The position numbers and the translations under genes are program-made. Under the pieces are notes generated by a model that searched no databases, was not told the DNA's origin, and saw nothing but the letters and a program-made list of their open reading frames with translations. Shown one piece after another: positions 24,794 through 29,077 of a DNA stretch of 29,077 nt (the first letter of the stretch is position 1; every line of letters begins with the position of its first letter). This DNA comes from Caryophanales bacterium UBA6356. GTDB lineage: Bacteria; Bacillota_I; Bacilli_A; RFN20; CAG-826. The DNA lies in contig DJRQ01000045.1 of assembly GCA_002440125.1 (NCBI GenBank), positions 1-29,077 of the forward strand, read 5' to 3'.

Positions 24794-26677
24794 ATGCTGG
24801 GGAATTTTGATTTTGATGCTATCGTTGTCGGTGGCGGACATGCCGGTGTGGAAGCTTCTTTCGCGTTAGCGCACCTTGGAAAGAAGGTCCTTTTGACGAC
24901 CCTTAATGAAAAGATGATCGCGAATACCCCATGCAATCCCCATATAGGTGGAAGCGCCAAAGGCATCGTGGTGCGGGAAATCGACGCTTTAGGGGGGATG
25001 ATGGGTTATTTTGCCGATCACGACCCTCTTCAAATAAAATTTTTGAATACGCGCAAGGGGCCGGGGGTTCAATGTCTTCGTGCCCAAGTGGATAAGAAAG
25101 GTTATCCGGCTTTCGTCCAAAAGACCATCGAAGAAGAAAAAAACATCACCGTTTTGGAAGCTATGGTAGTCGGTCTTTTGCATGACGACATTTCCGTTTA
25201 TGGGGTGCGTTTATGGAATGGGCAAACCTTGACTTCGAAAACGGTTATTCTTACGACCGGAACCTATATGGAAAGCGCCGTTATTTCTGGTCACGAATCG
25301 CGTTTGGCCGGTCCTGATGGCGAAAAAGCTTCTCATGGCTTAAGCGCTTCTTTAACGGATATGGGAATCTCTCTTTTCCGCTTAAAGACGGGAACGCCTC
25401 CCCGTTTAGCGAAGGAAACTATCGATTTTTCGAAAGCCAAAGTAGAGACTGGGATGGAGGGAGAACTTAGCTTCTCTTATTTGACCAAGCATTTCGTTCC
25501 TCTTTCGAAGCAACTTCCTTGCTACTTGGTCTATACGAATGAAGAAACGAAGAAGATCATCCTGGAGAATCTTCCCGAGAGTGCTGTTACAAATGGCCTT
25601 ATCAAAGCGAACGGTCCCCGTTATTGCCCTTCTATTGAATCGAAGATTCTTCGCTTTCCAGACAAAGAAAGGCACCAACTTTTCTTGGAGCCGGAGACAA
25701 AAGATGGGAATTCCATCTATTTGCAAGGCTTTAGCACGGGCTTTGGGCATGAAATGCAAGAACGGCTTGTCCATACGATCGAGGGTTTGGAGAACGCCAA
25801 AATACTTAAAGATGCTTATCAAATCGAATATGATGCCCTTTCTTCTTTCCAATTCGATGCCTCATTGAACGTCAAAAGATACAAGGGGCTTTATGTGGCG
25901 GGTCAAATATGCGGCACGAGCGGCTATGAAGAAGCGGCGGCGCTTGGCTTGATGGCTGGCATCAATGCTGCTTTATGGATCGATAACAAGGAGCCTTTTG
26001 TTTTGGGAAGAGACGAAGCTTATATCGGCGTTATGATCGATGATCTCATCTCGAAAGGTGCCGAGGAACCCTATCGCCTTCTTTCTTCGAGAGCGGAATA
26101 TCGCCTTCTTCTAAGGCACGATAACGCCGATTTTCGCTTGACGGAGAAGGGATATCGAATTGGCTTAGCAAGCGAAGAACGTCATCAAGCCTATTTAGCT
26201 CGAAAAAAACGACTTTCGGAGGTTCGTCGAATCTTGAAAGAGACCAATCTTTCCCCTCGGACGGGTATTGGCGTTTATCTTGCAAGCCTCGGCTATAAAG
26301 ATACGGATATTGGCCATAAAGGCGAAGAACTTCTGAAACGTCCTTTCGTGGAATATCGAGAAATCGAAAAATATATGCCAGAACTCGCCTCTTTCCCCTT
26401 ATCAGACCAGGATGTCTTAACGCTTGAAACCATTATCAAGTATGAGGGATACATCGCTTTGGCCACGAAAGATGCCTTAGAAGAGAAAAAACGGGAGAAT
26501 GTTTCGCTTCCGAGCGATTTTGACTATAAGAATATGGATGGTCTTCGTTTGGAAGCGCGAGAGAAACTTTCTCGGATTCGTCCGACTTCCATCGGTCAAG
26601 CTTCCCGCATCGCGGGTGTTAATCCTTCCGATGTTTCCATTTTGCTTTTAAACTTAAAGAAACGAGGGAATATATGA
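24794..26677 (+). CDS. mnmG: tRNA uridine-34 carboxymethylaminomethyl modification FAD protein MnmG
   Basis: MnmG (GidA) works with MnmE to modify U34 of several tRNAs using FAD, glycine or ammonia and methylene-tetrahydrofolate. The 627-residue protein has the FAD-binding GGGHAG (13-18), the CNPHIGGSAKG block and LKTGTPPR, and a C-terminal helical region ending in ILLLNLKKRG. Length is normal. The start is uncertain: ATG 24794 and an in-frame TTG at 24782 are both possible, and neither has a well-placed ribosome site. Re-initiation after the sufB stop is likely. mnmE is not next to it, as would be common; sufB is. It overlaps rsmG by ATGA. Confidence 0.94.
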   Translation: MLGNFDFDAIVVGGGHAGVEASFALAHLGKKVLLTTLNEKMIANTPCNPHIGGSAKGIVVREIDALGGMMGYFADHDPLQIKFLNTRKGPGVQCLRAQVDKKGYPAFVQKTIEEEKNITVLEAMVVGLLHDDISVYGVRLWNGQTLTSKTVILTTGTYMESAVISGHESRLAGPDGEKASHGLSASLTDMGISLFRLKTGTPPRLAKETIDFSKAKVETGMEGELSFSYLTKHFVPLSKQLPCYLVYTNEETKKIILENLPESAVTNGLIKANGPRYCPSIESKILRFPDKERHQLFLEPETKDGNSIYLQGFSTGFGHEMQERLVHTIEGLENAKILKDAYQIEYDALSSFQFDASLNVKRYKGLYVAGQICGTSGYEEAAALGLMAGINAALWIDNKEPFVLGRDEAYIGVMIDDLISKGAEEPYRLLSSRAEYRLLLRHDNADFRLTEKGYRIGLASEERHQAYLARKKRLSEVRRILKETNLSPRTGIGVYLASLGYKDTDIGHKGEELLKRPFVEYREIEKYMPELASFPLSDQDVLTLETIIKYEGYIALATKDALEEKKRENVSLPSDFDYKNMDGLRLEAREKLSRIRPTSIGQASRIAGVNPSDVSILLLNLKKRGNI

Positions 26678-27369
26678 ACTATCAAGAACTTGAAAAATGG
26701 CTATCCTCCTTTCTTTTGACGGACGAAGAAAAGATGGATAAGCTTCGGAAGTACCAATCTTTTTTGCTTCTTAGCAACAAACAATTCAATTTGACGAGCA
26801 TCACGGATCCTAATGAGGTGCTTATTAAGCATTTTTATGATTCCCTTTCGCCGCTTGAACATCTCTCCATCGCCGATAAAAAAGTTCTTGATTTTGGCTC
26901 GGGAGCGGGTTTTCCTGGTCTCCCCTTTGCCATTTTCATGCCTTCGGCTCATGTGACGTTGCTCGATGCGACGAAAAAGAAGTGCGACTTTTTAGCCGAA
27001 TGCGTTAAGCTTCTTGGTTTAAAAAACGTGGAAGTGGTTCATAGTCGGGGAGAGGAGTTCATAGCCAGAGAGTCTTTCGATGTGGTGACGGCTAGGGCAG
27101 TGGCTGCTCTTCCAATTTTATTGGAGCTCATCGCTCCTCTTTTGAAAGTAGGCGGTCTTTTCTTGGCTATGAAAGGGGCGAATGGCGAGAAAGAACTTCT
27201 CGAGAGTCAAAAGGCTCTTAAGACGTTGGGTTTAAAGCTTTCAAGGCAAGAAGAATACGAACTTCCTGAGGGAATGGGAAAACGGGTGAACCTCGTCTTT
27301 GAGAAACTCTCTAAGACACCGAAAAGGTTTCCACGACTCTATGCCGACATTTTGAAAAAGCCTCTTTGA
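26674..27369 (+). CDS. rsmG: 16S rRNA (guanine-527-N7) methyltransferase RsmG
   Basis: RsmG (GidB) methylates G527 of 16S rRNA using S-adenosylmethionine. The 231-residue protein has NLTSITDPNEVLIKHFYDSL, the SAM-binding VLDFGSGAGFPGLP, VTLLDATKKKCDFL, and TARAVAALPILLELIAPLL. All are family hallmarks in the right order. It shares four bases with the mnmG stop and has GAGGG upstream, so the two are co-translated. Loss of RsmG causes mild streptomycin resistance in other bacteria. Confidence 0.95.
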   Translation: MNYQELEKWLSSFLLTDEEKMDKLRKYQSFLLLSNKQFNLTSITDPNEVLIKHFYDSLSPLEHLSIADKKVLDFGSGAGFPGLPFAIFMPSAHVTLLDATKKKCDFLAECVKLLGLKNVEVVHSRGEEFIARESFDVVTARAVAALPILLELIAPLLKVGGLFLAMKGANGEKELLESQKALKTLGLKLSRQEEYELPEGMGKRVNLVFEKLSKTPKRFPRLYADILKKPL

Positions 27370-27376
27370 GCGTGTC

Positions 27377-27403
27377 TTGCGTTCTAAGAAATGGTAGTAT
27401 AAC
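27377..27403 (+). promoter_or_regulatory. Promoter directly before parA
   Basis: TTGCGT (27377-27382) and TATAAC (27398-27403) are 15 bases apart, and an overlapping TGGTAGTAT is an alternative extended -10. The ATG at 27409 follows within 5-8 bases with no ribosome site, implying a leaderless parA message. Confidence 0.5.
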
Positions 27404-27408
27404 AAGCC

Positions 27409-28179
27409 ATGGGAAAGATTATCGCGATTGCTAATCAAAAGGGTGGGGTTGGCAAAACAACTACCGCCATCAATCTTTCGAGCGCTTTGGGGGAGCTTGG
27501 CAAAAGCGTTCTTTTAATCGATTTGGACTCCCAAGGAAACGCCTCGAGAGGTCTTGGCATCGATGCCTTGTCCTTGCCTCAAACGGTTTATGATGTCCTT
27601 TTGGGCGATATCGCCATTGATTTGGCTCTTCGCAAAACGAAAGAAGAAGGCTTAGACATACTCCCAAGCAACTTGAAATTGGCAAGTTTAGATATCGCCA
27701 TTCAAAACAAAGGGATCGCAAAGCCTTTTTTCTTGCTACGGAATGCCTTAGCGAAGTTAAAAACGAATTACGATTACATCATTATTGATTGTCCTCCTTC
27801 GCTTGGCCTTCTGAATATCAACGCTTTGACGGCGAGTTCCTCCGTCCTTATTCCCGTTCAATGCGAATTCTTTGCGATGGAAGGAGTGGCCGCTATTCTT
27901 TCCTCCATCAACAAAATCCAAAACGATTTCAATCCGGGCCTCAAAATCGAAGGTTTTTTACTGACGATGTATGATTCACGGAATTCATTGGACACGGAAA
28001 TCGCCCGGCAAGTCCGTGGCCTTTTTAAGGAAAATACCTTCAATATCGCAATTCCTCGAAACATCTCCATCGCCGAAGCTTCTATGAAGGGCCTTTCCGT
28101 TTTGTCTTTTAGACCATCTTCTCAAGGCTCTACCGCCTATTTGTCTCTTGCCAAGGAAATCGTCGAAAATGAAAAATAG
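27409..28179 (+). CDS. parA: Chromosome-partitioning ATPase ParA/Soj
   Basis: The 256-residue protein starts almost directly with the deviant Walker A KGGVGKTT (11-18), which includes the signature lysine. Later are LLIDLDSQGNAS and DYIIIDCPPSLG (Walker B region). The absence of an N-terminal HTH marks it as the chromosomal Soj type. Soj binds DNA as an ATP dimer and works with ParB in origin segregation and control of DnaA. It follows rsmG, as is usual near Firmicute origins, and overlaps parB by 11 bases. There is no Shine-Dalgarno sequence before ATG. Confidence 0.95.
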   Translation: MGKIIAIANQKGGVGKTTTAINLSSALGELGKSVLLIDLDSQGNASRGLGIDALSLPQTVYDVLLGDIAIDLALRKTKEEGLDILPSNLKLASLDIAIQNKGIAKPFFLLRNALAKLKTNYDYIIIDCPPSLGLLNINALTASSSVLIPVQCEFFAMEGVAAILSSINKIQNDFNPGLKIEGFLLTMYDSRNSLDTEIARQVRGLFKENTFNIAIPRNISIAEASMKGLSVLSFRPSSQGSTAYLSLAKEIVENEK

Positions 28180-28972
28180 GAAGAAGGATGTCACATGTCT
28201 TTCCGAACTCGTTTCTCGTTTTTCCAAATTCGACGTTATCGCCGAGATGGAAAAGGAGTATCAGAGTTTCGCTTCGAGAAACTTGCCCTTATCGTTTATT
28301 GACGATAATAGCTACATTAAACGCGTTCATTTTCCGAAGGCTAGGCTTGAATCTTTGGGCGCATCCATTCGAGAAAAGGGAGTCTTTAGCCCTTTGCTTG
28401 TAAGAGAAAAGGGATCCCATTATGAGCTCATTTTGGGAAGAAAAAGGTATTTTGGCGCCAAAGCGGCTGGCTTAAAGACGATTCCGGTCATTGTTTCCAA
28501 TCTTGGGGACGAAGAGATGCTTTTGGTTCTTTTAGCGGATACCCGCGATCAAAGGGAATCGAACATTCTCGAAATGGCTTACATCTATAGCGCTTTGTCC
28601 AATAAATTCCAATATTCCCAGCAAACCTTGGCTAAACTCTCTCATGAATCGCGGAGTCAAGTGACCAATACGATGCGATTGTTATCTCTTCCGGATTCTA
28701 TTATCAAAGAAGTTTCCCAAGGCGAACTGAGCTTTGGGCATGCCAGGGCTCTCCTTTCATTAAGCGAAGAGGAAATTCTCTCTTTTGCCAAAAAAATACA
28801 CGAAGAGGGCTTAAGCGTGCGCCAGACGGAAGAACTCGTGCGGAAAACAATCGGCAAGGAAGAGAAAAAACCGGAAGTGGAAAAAAACGGACTTTCTTTG
28901 AAACTCACTTTTGAAAACGAGAAGGAACTCCAATCCTTCTTGGCCCGGAATGCCTTGCTCAAGGAGGATTGA
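28169..28972 (+). CDS. parB: ParB/Spo0J-family partition protein with unusual CTP-site motifs
   Basis: The 267-residue protein has the ParB layout: an N-terminal CTP-binding domain (about 40-130), a helix-turn-helix with YSQQTLAKLSHESRSQVTNT, GELSFGHARALLSL, and a short C-terminal dimer region. The motif normally reading GERRxR is GRKRYF (90-95), and the ENxQR region reads TRDQRE (125-130), so CTP handling may differ from Spo0J. ATG 28169 is chosen because it has AAGGA upstream and overlaps parA by 11 bases; an in-frame TTG at 28148 is less likely. Spo0J proper is likelier than Noc because parA precedes it. No parS site was found in the window. Confidence 0.9.
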   Translation: MKNRKKDVTCLSELVSRFSKFDVIAEMEKEYQSFASRNLPLSFIDDNSYIKRVHFPKARLESLGASIREKGVFSPLLVREKGSHYELILGRKRYFGAKAAGLKTIPVIVSNLGDEEMLLVLLADTRDQRESNILEMAYIYSALSNKFQYSQQTLAKLSHESRSQVTNTMRLLSLPDSIIKEVSQGELSFGHARALLSLSEEEILSFAKKIHEEGLSVRQTEELVRKTIGKEEKKPEVEKNGLSLKLTFENEKELQSFLARNALLKED

Positions 28973-28974
28973 AC

Positions 28975-29002
28975 TTGTTCCTATCGAAGAAGCGCTTATA
29001 AT
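28975..29002 (+). promoter_or_regulatory. Promoter of the FMN riboswitch transcript
   Basis: TTGTTC (28975-28980), 16 bases and a consensus TATAAT (28997-29002) begin just after the parB stop. Transcription would start a few bases before the riboswitch, so the next unit is independent of parAB. Confidence 0.75.
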
Positions 29003-29005
29003 GGG

Positions 29006-29077
29006 TGTGCTTCGGGGCGACGCGAAATACGTCGACTGGTGGTAAAGCCCACAAGCAGGATGCTGCATGAATCGGTG
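29006..29077 (+). promoter_or_regulatory. FMN riboswitch (RFN element), cut by right edge
   Basis: The conserved RFN core is plain: CTTCGGGGC (29010-29018), a GACG/CGTC stem around CGAAATA (29019-29033), then GACTGGTGGTAAAGCCCAC (29034-29052), and the start of a later helix with GAATCGGTG at the edge. About half of the aptamer is present; the GACAG and CTGGATG parts and the expression platform lie outside. RFN elements shut off riboflavin synthesis or uptake genes when FMN is plentiful, so a gene such as ribU or a rib operon should follow. Confidence 0.93.

Noticed and set aside
27370..29077. Replication origin with DnaA boxes near parAB
   Set aside because: No cluster of TTATCCACA-like boxes and no AT-rich unwinding region were seen in the available intergenic DNA; the origin may lie outside the window.

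Overview
The window looks like chromosome from a low-to-moderate GC Firmicute of the Bacilli/Erysipelotrichia side, probably an uncultured gut-type lineage near the wall-less Mollicutes (inference). Supporting this are the sufC-sufD-sufS-sufU-sufB order, YhaM and RecX, Gram-positive lipoprotein signals, strong AGGAGG-type ribosome binding sites, and an mnmG-rsmG-parA-parB block that in Firmicutes normally lies near the replication origin. TGA ends several genes (rhaB, nagA, yhaM, mnmG, rsmG, parB), so the code is not the Mycoplasma TGA=Trp code. There are no rRNA or tRNA genes, insertion sequences, phage genes or CRISPR arrays, and no gene-free stretch longer than about 170 bases.

Layout. 1-881 (-): 5' part of tex, running off the left edge. 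1033-4800 (+): a FucO-type iron alcohol dehydrogenase with its own terminator, then rhamnulokinase (rhaB) and GlcNAc-6-phosphate deacetylase (nagA), a small sugar-catabolism group. 4896-9570 (+): a SWIM zinc-finger protein overlapping a large SNF2 helicase. 9671-11057 (+): a small unknown protein and a membrane-anchored metallophosphoesterase. 11117-15485 (+): a flippase-like membrane protein, a GT4 glycosyltransferase (probable glycolipid synthesis), recX and yhaM, closed by a hairpin shared with the convergent HIT gene. 15519-20043 (-): two large lipoproteins, the first with a parvulin-like (PrsA) segment, followed downstream by hit. 20208-27369 (+): sufCDSUB running directly into mnmG and rsmG. 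27409-28972 (+): parA and parB. 28975-29077: a promoter and the first part of an FMN riboswitch cut by the right edge, so a riboflavin synthesis or uptake gene should follow.

Cross-cutting patterns. Six of the thirteen tight same-strand gene junctions overlap by exactly 14 nt. Several genes have a -10 box only 5-9 nt before the start codon and no usable ribosome binding site, which suggests leaderless or nearly leaderless transcripts. The divergent lipoprotein/suf intergenic region carries two perfect palindromes placed on the core promoters, which look like repressor sites. No large undescribed multi-gene system is obvious. The least explained parts are the lipoprotein pair, the N-terminal half of the SNF2 protein and the 157-residue protein that follows it.
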